Of a stretch of DNA of 64,000 bases, positions 46,755 to 55,411 are shown piece after piece (the first letter of the stretch is position 1; each line of letters opens with the position of its first letter). The DNA comes from an uncultured Flavobacteriaceae bacterium (GTDB taxonomy: Bacteria > Bacteroidota > Bacteroidia > Flavobacteriales > Flavobacteriaceae). Under the pieces are notes generated by a model. It saw only the letters and a program-made list of their open reading frames with translations, made no database searches and was not told the DNA's origin. Location: positions 434,001 through 498,000 of the forward strand of contig CANLQD010000003.1 in NCBI GenBank assembly GCA_947493175.1, given 5' to 3'. Position numbers and translations under genes: made by a program.

Positions 46755-47353
46755 GCAAAAAGGTACAACGCCCTACTTTTGAGGAAATCAAGTCAGGAAG
46801 CGAATTCAACCGCTGGTATTGGCTCAAAGAAGAGTTGATAGACATCTGTAAACAATCCGGACTGCCCTATGGCGGAGGTAAATTTGAGTTGCGCGACCGC
46901 ATTAGTTATGCACTGGACAACGACGGGCAACTATTGAAGAAACAAAAACAGACAAAAACCTCCAACTTCAATTGGGCCAAAGCCATTCTCGGTCCGGAAA
47001 CGGTCATAACGGACAATATCACTTTTGGTCCCAACTTCCGCAATTTCATGAAAAAGGAGATAGGAAATAGGTTTTCATGCCACAGCGATTTTATGGACTG
47101 GGTAAAAAGCAATACCGGCAAAACACTCCAAGATGCAGCAGATCAATGGATTGTTCTGGAAAAAAGAAAGCAAGACCCCGATTTCAAAAGAGAAATTGCC
47201 GACCATAATATGTATGCCCAGTATACCAGGGATTTTCTAGAAGACAACCTGGGCATGACCTTAAAAGATGCCTGTAAATACTGGTTGTTAAAAAGGCAGT
47301 TGCCGACCGAAACGGGTTTCATTAAATACGACCCGCGCGATTTGAACCTTTAA
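46751..47353 (+). CDS. DUF6434/SAP-like cytoplasmic protein
   Basis: A 200-residue protein without signal or membrane segment. The N-terminal part (RPTFEEIKSGSEFNRWYWLK, ELIDICKQSGLPYGGGKFEL) resembles a SAP-like/DUF6434 module, and the rest contains NFRNFMKKEIGNRFSC and YTRDFLEDNLGMTLKDA. Function unknown. Its start overlaps the esterase stop (ATGA), so it is translationally coupled to an exported enzyme although itself cytoplasmic. Confidence 0.65.
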   Translation: MSKKVQRPTFEEIKSGSEFNRWYWLKEELIDICKQSGLPYGGGKFELRDRISYALDNDGQLLKKQKQTKTSNFNWAKAILGPETVITDNITFGPNFRNFMKKEIGNRFSCHSDFMDWVKSNTGKTLQDAADQWIVLEKRKQDPDFKREIADHNMYAQYTRDFLEDNLGMTLKDACKYWLLKRQLPTETGFIKYDPRDLNL

Positions 47354-47363
47354 AAAATAGCTT

Positions 47364-47561
47364 TTGATTAAACTGCGCACTTATAAGAGCATACAAGGAA
47401 TCATTTTTTGTACGATGCTCCTCTGGCACGGAAGTACCCACTCCCAATCAAATTCCAAAGTGGAAGTCGCTATTTTGGGTACTTTTCACTTTAGCCAAGT
47501 GCATAAGATGGAAAAAGCGAGTCACAACCTTTTAAAGTGGTACCAAGCGACCATCTGTTAA
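47364..47561 (+). pseudogene. Truncated exported DUF5694-like fragment
   Basis: A 65-residue frame (TTG start at 47364 or a later Met) with a signal peptide and EVAILGTFHFSQVHKME, the opening of DUF5694-type proteins, which are normally about 250-280 residues. It stops after KWYQATIC, 10 bp before the next gene. A remnant of a larger gene deleted at its 3' end. Confidence 0.55.
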
Positions 47562-47571
47562 ATATGAAAAA

Positions 47572-49026
47572 ATGAAACGAGCAGTTATAACATTCTCGGG
47601 TATATTCCTTTTAATAGCATCGTGTGCTGAAACGGAACAGCCTTCAAAAACAACGACAAAAGTCCATTTTGAAAACGAAATAGACTCCTTGCAAGCGTAT
47701 TTTCAAATACCGGGCATGGCGATACTGGTAAAGAAAGATGATGAAATCGTTTATGAAGACTATGTAGGCTTCAGTAATTTGGAGAAGAAAACAAAGGTAG
47801 ACAGTACCACCCTTTTCCCCATTGCCTCGTTGACCAAGGTTTTCTCTGGAATCACAATGATGTCCCTTGCGGAAAACAAGAAAATCTCTTTGGAGGAGCC
47901 CGCAAACACCTATTTCGAAAGTGCCCCTTTCAGCGATGACATTCAGCTAAAGCATATCGCGTCGCACACCTCTCAGGGTGCGGTCCCTGGAAAACATTTT
48001 TATTACAGTAGCAGGTTTGGTGCACTCACCAAAGTGATGGAAACAGCTTCCGGACAACCCTTTGAGAACATTCTTGATAGTCTGATCATCGAACCACTGC
48101 AGTTAACGCATACCTTTTTACTGAAAGATTCGACCGTTTTAAAAAATAGGGATGAAATCTTTGCACAACCATACCTGTTTCAAGATAGCGTTCAAAAGGG
48201 ATTTGTAGATTACGGGTTTTCCGCCTCTGCGGGAATTGTCACCACTGCAAGGGATTTAATGAAGTTAGATGATGCATTGGATGCGCATACCATCATCTCC
48301 GAAGCGGGTAAAAAGAGCATGTTTACTCCTTTTAAACCCGAACTGCCCTACGGTTATGGTATTTTCAGCGAAACCTTTTTGGACAACCAATTGATATGGG
48401 CCTATGGCCAATACGACTGTTATTCCAGTCTTTGGCTTAAGGTACCCTCCAAAAACCTCACCCTGATCTTATTGGCCAATAATAACCTAATGAGCGATCC
48501 GGCCCGCCTAATCTATGGGAATGCGACTTCCTCTTTGTTTGTGTTGGGTTTTTTGAAACATTTTGTCCTCAATGCAAACGGTACCGGTACCAAGGGCGAC
48601 GAAATTCTTTATCGCGAGCAGTTAAGGGCAGGTGCATTGGCTGCCTCGTTTATGGCACAGTTCAATACCGCTGAAATGGATGTCAGCAAAAAGCTGCTAC
48701 ATCGACTATTCGCTAAATATCCTTCATACTTGGCCTATGCGGATCTTTCACTACTTCACAACCTTTCTTTTTTGAAAGACGTTGCATTGTATAAAGAATT
48801 AGGGCCTTTCAATGATTTTGACGAGGAGTTTGTGAAAATTGGAGAACACCTATTGAAACAAGATGCGAACAATCCGTATGCACATTACTACCTTGGTAGT
48901 TTTTACGATAAAGAAGGAAATAAGGTACTGGCTAGAATGCATTTTCAAGCCATTGTGAACGCTGAAAATTTCTCTAATAACTGGTATGTGAGTGAGGCCA
49001 AGCAATGGCTGGCAACGCATAATTAA
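47572..49026 (+). CDS. Serine hydrolase (beta-lactamase fold) lipoprotein with TPR-like tail
   Basis: A 484-residue lipoprotein (IASCAETE). The penicillin-binding/class C fold has nucleophile Ser and Lys in PIASLTKVFSG, a second-motif Tyr in HFYYSSRFGAL, and later IWAYGQYDCYSS where the third motif (KTG or HxG) is expected, here not clearly preserved. The C-terminal 130 residues look like one or two TPR repeats (YAHYYLGSFYDKEGNKVLAR). Similar to esterase-like class C homologues. It is the first of two adjacent serine hydrolase genes (9-bp gap). Confidence 0.85.
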   Translation: MKRAVITFSGIFLLIASCAETEQPSKTTTKVHFENEIDSLQAYFQIPGMAILVKKDDEIVYEDYVGFSNLEKKTKVDSTTLFPIASLTKVFSGITMMSLAENKKISLEEPANTYFESAPFSDDIQLKHIASHTSQGAVPGKHFYYSSRFGALTKVMETASGQPFENILDSLIIEPLQLTHTFLLKDSTVLKNRDEIFAQPYLFQDSVQKGFVDYGFSASAGIVTTARDLMKLDDALDAHTIISEAGKKSMFTPFKPELPYGYGIFSETFLDNQLIWAYGQYDCYSSLWLKVPSKNLTLILLANNNLMSDPARLIYGNATSSLFVLGFLKHFVLNANGTGTKGDEILYREQLRAGALAASFMAQFNTAEMDVSKKLLHRLFAKYPSYLAYADLSLLHNLSFLKDVALYKELGPFNDFDEEFVKIGEHLLKQDANNPYAHYYLGSFYDKEGNKVLARMHFQAIVNAENFSNNWYVSEAKQWLATHN

Positions 49027-49034
49027 ACTATTCG

Positions 49035-50756
49035 ATGGATTTTGTATTGACATTCAACCAACTGAAAGTTGTTTTTTTCTTTCTGGTAATTTTCGGCCTT
49101 ATGGGCTGTTCAAAAACGGAATCTTTCTCCGCTTCAAAATTGGAGCAAGTAGACCAGTTATTGAAAAAATACCAAGGAAACGGCCCAGGGTATGCATTTG
49201 GCATAGTAAGAGGTGGCCAACTGGTTTATTCCAACGGATATGGGTATGCCAATTTGGACTATCGGATCCCCATAACCGATAGTACTGCTTTTTACATCGG
49301 GAGCATGGCCAAACAATTTACGGCGGCGGCATTGCTCTTATTGGAATCGGATGGCAAACTAGATTTCAACAAACCGGTAAGGGAGTACCTCCCAGAATTT
49401 CCCGACTACCAAAAAGAAATTACAATCAACCATCTGATACATCATACCAGCGGTATACGGGAAACCAATTCGTTACAGCTATTTCAAGGAATCGATAGAA
49501 AATTCGAAGAACCGTTCGACACAAACGATCTGGTTCAACTTGTTCAACAGCAAAAAGAACTGAACTTTTCTCCTGGTCGAGAATTTCGCTACAGCAGTGG
49601 TGGGTATGCACTGTTAGCTAAGATTGTTGAAAAATTGAGTGGACAATCTTTACGTGACTTTCTAGACCATCGGGTCTTTAAACCTCTTCAAATGGAGAAT
49701 ACCTTTGTTTGTGACGACCATAACGAAGTGGTAAGCAACAGGGCGGTAAGCTATTGGCCCGTTTCAGATAATGAATTCGAACGAAGAAGTCAGGTTTTCG
49801 ATGCCTATGGAGACGGTGGTATCATTACCACCATAAAAGATTTGGCAAAATGGGACAAAGCATTCTATCAAGATGTACTCCACGTTCCGGATTTCGCGGC
49901 AAAAATGTATCAAAAAACAACGCTTGACAAAGGCGACACCATCAATTATGCCCGAGCTCTGAATATTTGGAACCACAAAGGACAACGAGTGGTGCAACAC
50001 AACGGCGGTATGTTAGGGTTTAGAGTAGACATGGTCCGATTTCCGGATTTGGCCACCACCTTCATCCTTTTAGGAAATTCCGCAGGCTTGGATCCAACAG
50101 GCGACGCACTTCAAATAGCAGAAATTCTATTATCCGAATCTTTCAAGCAAACGGGCATCAAAAAAAACAAGAACAGTCTTTCGGGGAAAAATTCACAAAT
50201 ACCTTTCTCTCAAGAAATTGCCGGCACCTACTGGACCGATGAAGCAAATTATTGGAGGCGAATTTCAATACAGAATGATAGTCTTTTTATAGACAGCGGT
50301 AATCGCAAAAACGGACACTACTTATCCCCCGTCTCCCCGAATGAATTTATAGCAGATTCGGGCAAACCATCGATGCATTTGAGCTTCGAACCACAAGATC
50401 ATATGGTAATCCGTTTTGGGAATGGCACGAAACGGACTTTTAGAAAGTTCGACCCGGAACCTCCTTTAAAACTTCAAGAAATAACATATTACTCGGGCAT
50501 TTACGAAAGCCAGGAACTAAAGAGTACCTACCGCATCTTTATGGAGAAGGGGAAATTGCTCCTTACAATCAATGACAACAAACCAAAACAATTGTTTCCG
50601 GTACCCAAGCAGGATGAAATTGTTTGGAATGGAAAAAAAATGGTATGGATTGGCTTCGCGGAAATGAAATTTGATTTCGATAAGAAAGGACGTGTTGAAG
50701 GATTTACCATTGGAGATGCAAGAGTAAGCGGAGTGAACTTTAAAAAAGTCGAATAG
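49035..50756 (+). CDS. Serine hydrolase (class C beta-lactamase fold), lipoprotein
   Basis: A 573-residue lipoprotein (LMGCSKTES). All three catalytic motifs are present: SxxK in IGSMAKQFTA (Ser, Lys), YxS in RYSSGGYALLAKI and HNGG (HxG-type) in VQHNGGMLGF. A C-terminal beta-rich lipocalin-like domain of about 150 residues follows (TYWTDEANYWRRISIQN). Probable extracytoplasmic esterase or peptidase; beta-lactam resistance is not implied by the fold alone. A diverged homologue without these residues lies at 53543. Confidence 0.9.
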   Translation: MDFVLTFNQLKVVFFFLVIFGLMGCSKTESFSASKLEQVDQLLKKYQGNGPGYAFGIVRGGQLVYSNGYGYANLDYRIPITDSTAFYIGSMAKQFTAAALLLLESDGKLDFNKPVREYLPEFPDYQKEITINHLIHHTSGIRETNSLQLFQGIDRKFEEPFDTNDLVQLVQQQKELNFSPGREFRYSSGGYALLAKIVEKLSGQSLRDFLDHRVFKPLQMENTFVCDDHNEVVSNRAVSYWPVSDNEFERRSQVFDAYGDGGIITTIKDLAKWDKAFYQDVLHVPDFAAKMYQKTTLDKGDTINYARALNIWNHKGQRVVQHNGGMLGFRVDMVRFPDLATTFILLGNSAGLDPTGDALQIAEILLSESFKQTGIKKNKNSLSGKNSQIPFSQEIAGTYWTDEANYWRRISIQNDSLFIDSGNRKNGHYLSPVSPNEFIADSGKPSMHLSFEPQDHMVIRFGNGTKRTFRKFDPEPPLKLQEITYYSGIYESQELKSTYRIFMEKGKLLLTINDNKPKQLFPVPKQDEIVWNGKKMVWIGFAEMKFDFDKKGRVEGFTIGDARVSGVNFKKVE

Positions 50757-50770
50757 CTTATGGTAAACGA

Positions 50771-50885
50771 CCCGGGGCAAGGCCATGGGGCGTTTAAAGA
50801 AAAATTAACATTGATTTCGACGCCAGCTCCCAGAACAGCTGTTGGGCTGTCGTTGGAGTATTTAAATTTTGATTATCTAGTATGA
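50771..50885. repeat. Dispersed intergenic repeat, copy 3 (partial)
   Basis: Shares CATTGATTTCGACG, GGAGTATTTAAA and TTGATTATCTAGTA with copies 1 and 2, with a hairpin of the form CCCAG(AACAGCTGTT)GGG where copy 1 has CCCGA/TCGGG. The left GGGCCTTCG block is only vaguely visible (GGCAAGGCC). Its right edge overlaps the start codon region of the S41 gene at 50882. Confidence 0.65.
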
Positions 50886-52324
50886 GAAAAATGAGCATAA
50901 TTTCAGCGGTTCTACTACTGCTCCTATCCTGTCAGCAGCAGCAGCAGCAAAAACGACCAAAGACCATGATAGGCACTTGGCAATCCATCGGTTCCGGGTG
51001 GATACTCGATATCAAGGATAGTACGGAATACGAATTCTATGATGTAACCCCTATTTCTTGCCTTATAAATCGAAAAGGCAAGATATCGGAGCTTCAAGAT
51101 GACCTTTCACTAAAAAATGACACCCTATCACTTTTAAAAGGGGTGATCACGTACCAATTCACTAGAATACATACCATACCGGAAGTATGTTCCCTTGGCA
51201 TGACCGAAAAAAAGAAGCAAGATCCCCTTTATAATTTTGAGGTATTCGCAGAAACTGTTCAAGAACACTATGCCTTTATGCAACTGAACGAAATCGATTG
51301 GGATTCGATCTATCAAGTCCAGAAAAGGAAACTAAAGACCGAACCCAGCGATGTGAATCTGTATCGGCTATTGGAGGAGACATTGGAAATACTGAACGAC
51401 AACCATGCCTATCTGGAAGCGACCGACGAAGTATATGAAGCGTTGGAGCAAATCGAGAAGCAAGAGGCCGAAGAAGAGGCAACATCAGAAAACCTACCCG
51501 AATATGGCGATCTACAGGTGGCTGGAATGGTCAAAAACCACCACCTTCGCCAAGAAATGACCCAAGATTCCAAATTGATCCAATGGGGGGCGCTTACCGA
51601 TTCCATAGGTTACATCCAAATCATGACCATGTGGCTGCATGCCGATTTGGACATTCCACAAACCTTGATTGACGAGAAGGGATACCTGGATGCATATGTC
51701 GATGCCTTTCATCAAATGTATGAAGGAGATTATATCAAAAAGGAAGTGGAAGCCATTGCCAGTATCATGGATCAAGCGATGGACGACTTGTCAGCTATGG
51801 ACGCTATCGTAATAGACGTTCGGTTCAATGGTGGCGGTCAAGATGCGGTAAGTTTTGAAATCCTGAATCGTTTTACCCAAGACCAACTTCATATCGCCAA
51901 TCAGAAGTTGTATTACCAAAAGCAGTTTTCTCCTCTTTTACCGTTGTATGTAGAGGGAAGTCCCAACGCCTACATTAAACCGGTATATGTACTTACCTCT
52001 CCCCAGACGGGTAGTGCCGCAGAATCTTTCGCTATCGCGACTATGGCCATGCCCCACGTAAAACGGATCGGATCGGCCACTTCGGGTGCCATGTCTACCG
52101 CTTTGGAGAAAACCTTACCCAACGGTTGGGGATTTTCGATTTCTAATGAAATTTATATGGACACACAAGGAAATATTTATGAAAACAAGGGGGTTCCGGT
52201 AGATTATGAATTGAACTACCCCCGGGAAAGACAAGCTTTTTTCAGGGCGGTTGCCCACGATTTGGAAAAAGATAAAAAGGATATTCTTACGGCAATCGAA
52301 AAATTAGGGAAGCGACCAAACTGA
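50882..52324 (+). CDS. S41-family (tail-specific) serine peptidase lipoprotein
   Basis: A 480-residue lipoprotein (LLLLSCQQQQQQ, six Gln after the lipid-Cys encoded by CAG x5 + CAA). A lipocalin-like N-terminal domain (TMIGTWQSIGSGWI) is followed by the S41 core: MDAIVIDVRFNGGGQ, catalytic Ser in PQTGSAAESFAIA, and SGAMSTALEKTLPNG with ENKGVPVD near the end. No PDZ domain was recognised. Likely a periplasmic/outer-surface peptidase. Its start lies inside or just right of the intergenic repeat copy 3. Confidence 0.9.
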   Translation: MRKMSIISAVLLLLLSCQQQQQQKRPKTMIGTWQSIGSGWILDIKDSTEYEFYDVTPISCLINRKGKISELQDDLSLKNDTLSLLKGVITYQFTRIHTIPEVCSLGMTEKKKQDPLYNFEVFAETVQEHYAFMQLNEIDWDSIYQVQKRKLKTEPSDVNLYRLLEETLEILNDNHAYLEATDEVYEALEQIEKQEAEEEATSENLPEYGDLQVAGMVKNHHLRQEMTQDSKLIQWGALTDSIGYIQIMTMWLHADLDIPQTLIDEKGYLDAYVDAFHQMYEGDYIKKEVEAIASIMDQAMDDLSAMDAIVIDVRFNGGGQDAVSFEILNRFTQDQLHIANQKLYYQKQFSPLLPLYVEGSPNAYIKPVYVLTSPQTGSAAESFAIATMAMPHVKRIGSATSGAMSTALEKTLPNGWGFSISNEIYMDTQGNIYENKGVPVDYELNYPRERQAFFRAVAHDLEKDKKDILTAIEKLGKRPN

Positions 52325-52410
52325 TTTTTCGAGACCTCTTATACGAATTGTTTCTTTTTGTGCAACTTTCAATTTGATTTGTAAATTGTAGTCCAAACAA
52401 TCGAAACGAA

Positions 52411-53448
52411 ATGAGCCAGCAGCTGCTTTTCTTTTTTAGTGCCGTAGGAGCTTTTAACGGAATTGTAGTCGGTTTGTATTTTTTGTTTTTCGCAAGACCC
52501 AAACAACTTTCCAATTTATTCTTGGGAAGTCTGTTCCTAGCCCTTAGCATCCGGGTAGGGAAATCGGTATTCTTTTATTTCTATGATACCATTGCGGATG
52601 CCTACATTCAATTTGGGCTTTTTGCCTGCTGGCTAATTGGGCCGTTTTTGTTTTTCTATGTTCATAGTGCGATAAAAAATAAACCTGCTATTAAAAAAAG
52701 TGCATTGTGGACCCTGATACCTCTGGCAGCAGTAGGAGTGGTCACGATGTTCCTATATCCGTGGTCTGAATATCCAACACTTTGGGGAATCTTAATCCGA
52801 GTAATCTATATACAATGGCTACTCTTCGTGTTTTTCACTGGGATGATGCTATACAAAAACCGTCTTGAAGTATTTTATCAAAGTAAAAACAAACCATTTA
52901 AAATTTGGATCTCAAGTATCTATGTCGGCAATCTGATGATCTGCATTGCCTTCAACACCGGTAATTATACCTCGTATATCGTTGGTGCCCTAAGCTTTTC
53001 CTTTGTCTTTTACGCCCTGATCTTGTTATTGCTTTTTTACAAAAAACGGGACCAGTTGCTCTTTCTTGAAACAGAAAAATATAAGCGGAATAAAATCGAT
53101 GCTAGCGAAGTTCGGTTAATTCAAACACGCTTGCAGCAACTAATTACTACAGACCGCTTGTTCTTAGATGCCAATTTATCCATTAGTAAGGTAGCGGGAC
53201 TTTTGCAAATTTCCTCTGTTAAGATTTCCCAGACATTGAACGAACATTTGAATACCAATTTTAACGATTACATCAACTCGTATCGCATCGAAGCCGCCAA
53301 AAAGATGATCGAAAAAGAACATACGTTCACGCTCGAAGCCATCGCCATGGATTGCGGATTCAATTCCAAATCTACTTTCTACAACGCTTTCAAAAAACAG
53401 ACGGGCACTACACCCTCGAAATTCAGGGAAGAAAACGGCATATCCTGA
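52411..53448 (+). CDS. Membrane-anchored AraC-type regulator
   Basis: A 345-residue protein with about six or seven transmembrane helices (residues 1-215) and a C-terminal AraC double HTH (LSISKVAGLLQISSVKISQT; FTLEAIAMDCGFNSKSTFYN) ending FKKQTGTTPSKFRE. Same architecture as the protein at 15512. It sits between an S41 peptidase and the diverged serine hydrolase at 53543 and may regulate these exported enzymes. Confidence 0.92.
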   Translation: MSQQLLFFFSAVGAFNGIVVGLYFLFFARPKQLSNLFLGSLFLALSIRVGKSVFFYFYDTIADAYIQFGLFACWLIGPFLFFYVHSAIKNKPAIKKSALWTLIPLAAVGVVTMFLYPWSEYPTLWGILIRVIYIQWLLFVFFTGMMLYKNRLEVFYQSKNKPFKIWISSIYVGNLMICIAFNTGNYTSYIVGALSFSFVFYALILLLLFYKKRDQLLFLETEKYKRNKIDASEVRLIQTRLQQLITTDRLFLDANLSISKVAGLLQISSVKISQTLNEHLNTNFNDYINSYRIEAAKKMIEKEHTFTLEAIAMDCGFNSKSTFYNAFKKQTGTTPSKFREENGIS

Positions 53449-53542
53449 AGTTCCAGAATAATTATTTAGAACTCCGAAATAATTGGAATTACCCGGCCAC
53501 CGGATTATTCATCCTATTCTTGTAAGCAAGAATTATACAACT

Positions 53543-55264
53543 ATGAAAAAACGTCTAAAACTTGGTTTCATATCATATTTATTTTGTGCATTATCCATTT
53601 CCCAAGCTCAGGAAAACTTTGTAAGTGATGCCGCTAAGCCATGGGAAAAACAGGTAGATAGTCTTCTTTCAGATGGGAGAGACCTATCAAAACCAGGGGT
53701 AATCATGGCCATTATAAATGATAACAAACTGGCCTATTTAAAATCTTTTGGCGCCGCCGATATGGAAAATAAAAACCCCATTTTGAAAGACACCAAATTT
53801 CAGATAGGAACCATGGCCAGACATTTCACGGCCTTTGCAATTCTTCTATTAGAGCATCAAAATAAGCTTTCGTTGAAAACGGATGCAAGACAATATCTTC
53901 CGCAATTAAATTCCCTTGAAAAACCTGTAAAAATCATAGACCTCTTACATCAAGCCGATGCACTTTATGATTATAGCAACCTAAGACTGCTGTTAGGTAG
54001 ACCGGGGAACTTTAAACTATCCAATGAAGACGTGATCCGATTAGTAGGTAGACAAAAACATCAGAATTTTGAACCAGGGACCGATTTTGTCGATACTACT
54101 ACCGACACCAGCATGCTATTGTTGGCAGAGATTGTAAGCAAGGTCAGTGATCAAAGCTTTGCCTCCTATATGAAGGAGGAAATTTTTGACCCGATCGGCA
54201 TGACGAACACTGTTGTAGTGGAATCCCAATATGGTTTCCTCGAAAATTTGGCAAGGCCATATCTACAGGTCGAGGGTGAATTCGTATCGGGCGATAGCTT
54301 CGATAATATGTATGGTGCCTCCAATATGTTCTCTACCATTGAAGATTTGGTCAAATGGGAAATGCACATGATGAATCCTAAAATCGGTGACCAGCGCTTA
54401 TTCAAAAAACTGAATTCGGTTGTAAGCTTGAAAAACGGGAAAGAATTTCAAGCCATTCAAGGGCGTTTAACTTTGGGGCAACAGTACCATCATTATGAAA
54501 GGGATCTTTTTTCCACCTATTATACCGGAAACTATGGGGGGTATGCGAGTTCTATGTTCAAATTTCCGGAACAAGGCTATGCTGCCATCGTTCTAAGTAA
54601 TAACGGGGAAGCATACAATGGGTATTATGGGGTCATAGCATCGCATATTGTATTAAAGGATGATTATAGGGAGCCTGCGGTTTTAGATGTCAATTCCTTG
54701 GATGTACAACCGATTACCAGAGAAAAACTCACCGAACTTATAGGGGATTATTGGGATCAACGGGGTGGCCTCTACAGGACCATCGCCCTTGAAAATGATA
54801 CCCTAAAGTATGTCAGAAACAGCGGTCGTGCCACTCCCCTCTTTCATTTGGGCAACAATAAGTTTCAGATGCTCACAGGTTTTGATGATAAAATCTTTTT
54901 ACAGTTCGAAAGCTCTGGTACACAGAAGAAAATGTGGTACCAAGGTGGGGAAGGAAGTCCTATCCTATTTGAAAATTTCAAGTTTAGAAAAGAGAATGAT
55001 CACTGGGAAGAACCGTATGTGGGAACCTATTATTGCGATGTACTCCAGGTAGGTTATGACATGGTCTATACCAACGGTAAGCTTGTACTCAGAAATATCC
55101 ACACGCCCGATATTGAATTCATCCGGATCAAAAAGGAATTGTTCAATGGGAACCAATGGTTCATACGAAGTATTGTTTTTGACAAAGATGCCCAAGAAAA
55201 CATTACCGGATTCCATACAGTCATGGCGGAGCTAAACGGACTACAATTCAGAAAAATTGATTGA
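53543..55264 (+). CDS. Beta-lactamase-fold protein with degenerate active site (pseudoenzyme)
   Basis: A 573-residue exported protein; ATG at 53543 gives a signal peptide (MKKRLKLGFISYLFCALS). It aligns by pattern with the active homologue at 49035, but where that has IGSMAKQFTA it has IGTMARHFTA (Ser to Thr, Lys to Arg), where that has RYSSGGYALLAKI it has VDTTTDTSMLLLAEI, and where that has QHNGGMLGF it has TGNYGGYASS. All three motifs of serine catalysis are thus changed. The C-terminal beta-rich domain is intact. The frame is full length without stops, so it is kept as a protein, maybe a binding or regulatory one. Confidence 0.85.
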   Translation: MKKRLKLGFISYLFCALSISQAQENFVSDAAKPWEKQVDSLLSDGRDLSKPGVIMAIINDNKLAYLKSFGAADMENKNPILKDTKFQIGTMARHFTAFAILLLEHQNKLSLKTDARQYLPQLNSLEKPVKIIDLLHQADALYDYSNLRLLLGRPGNFKLSNEDVIRLVGRQKHQNFEPGTDFVDTTTDTSMLLLAEIVSKVSDQSFASYMKEEIFDPIGMTNTVVVESQYGFLENLARPYLQVEGEFVSGDSFDNMYGASNMFSTIEDLVKWEMHMMNPKIGDQRLFKKLNSVVSLKNGKEFQAIQGRLTLGQQYHHYERDLFSTYYTGNYGGYASSMFKFPEQGYAAIVLSNNGEAYNGYYGVIASHIVLKDDYREPAVLDVNSLDVQPITREKLTELIGDYWDQRGGLYRTIALENDTLKYVRNSGRATPLFHLGNNKFQMLTGFDDKIFLQFESSGTQKKMWYQGGEGSPILFENFKFRKENDHWEEPYVGTYYCDVLQVGYDMVYTNGKLVLRNIHTPDIEFIRIKKELFNGNQWFIRSIVFDKDAQENITGFHTVMAELNGLQFRKID

Positions 55265-55411
55265 TACAAGATACTCTAAAAGCCACTACGTGCGGAAACC
55301 GTACTATGACAAGTGATCATATAACAACAATTCGTCTTCACAAGCCTGTAGCAGAAGGTCCTAGCGCCATAGGCAATGATTGATTGGGTGGTTTCCCTAA
55401 GTACGTAAATA

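Noticed and set aside
47572..50756. Antibiotic-resistance beta-lactamases
   Set aside because: The fold and SxxK/YxS motifs are those of the wide class C-like esterase/peptidase group; extra C-terminal domains and lipoprotein signals do not match resistance enzymes.
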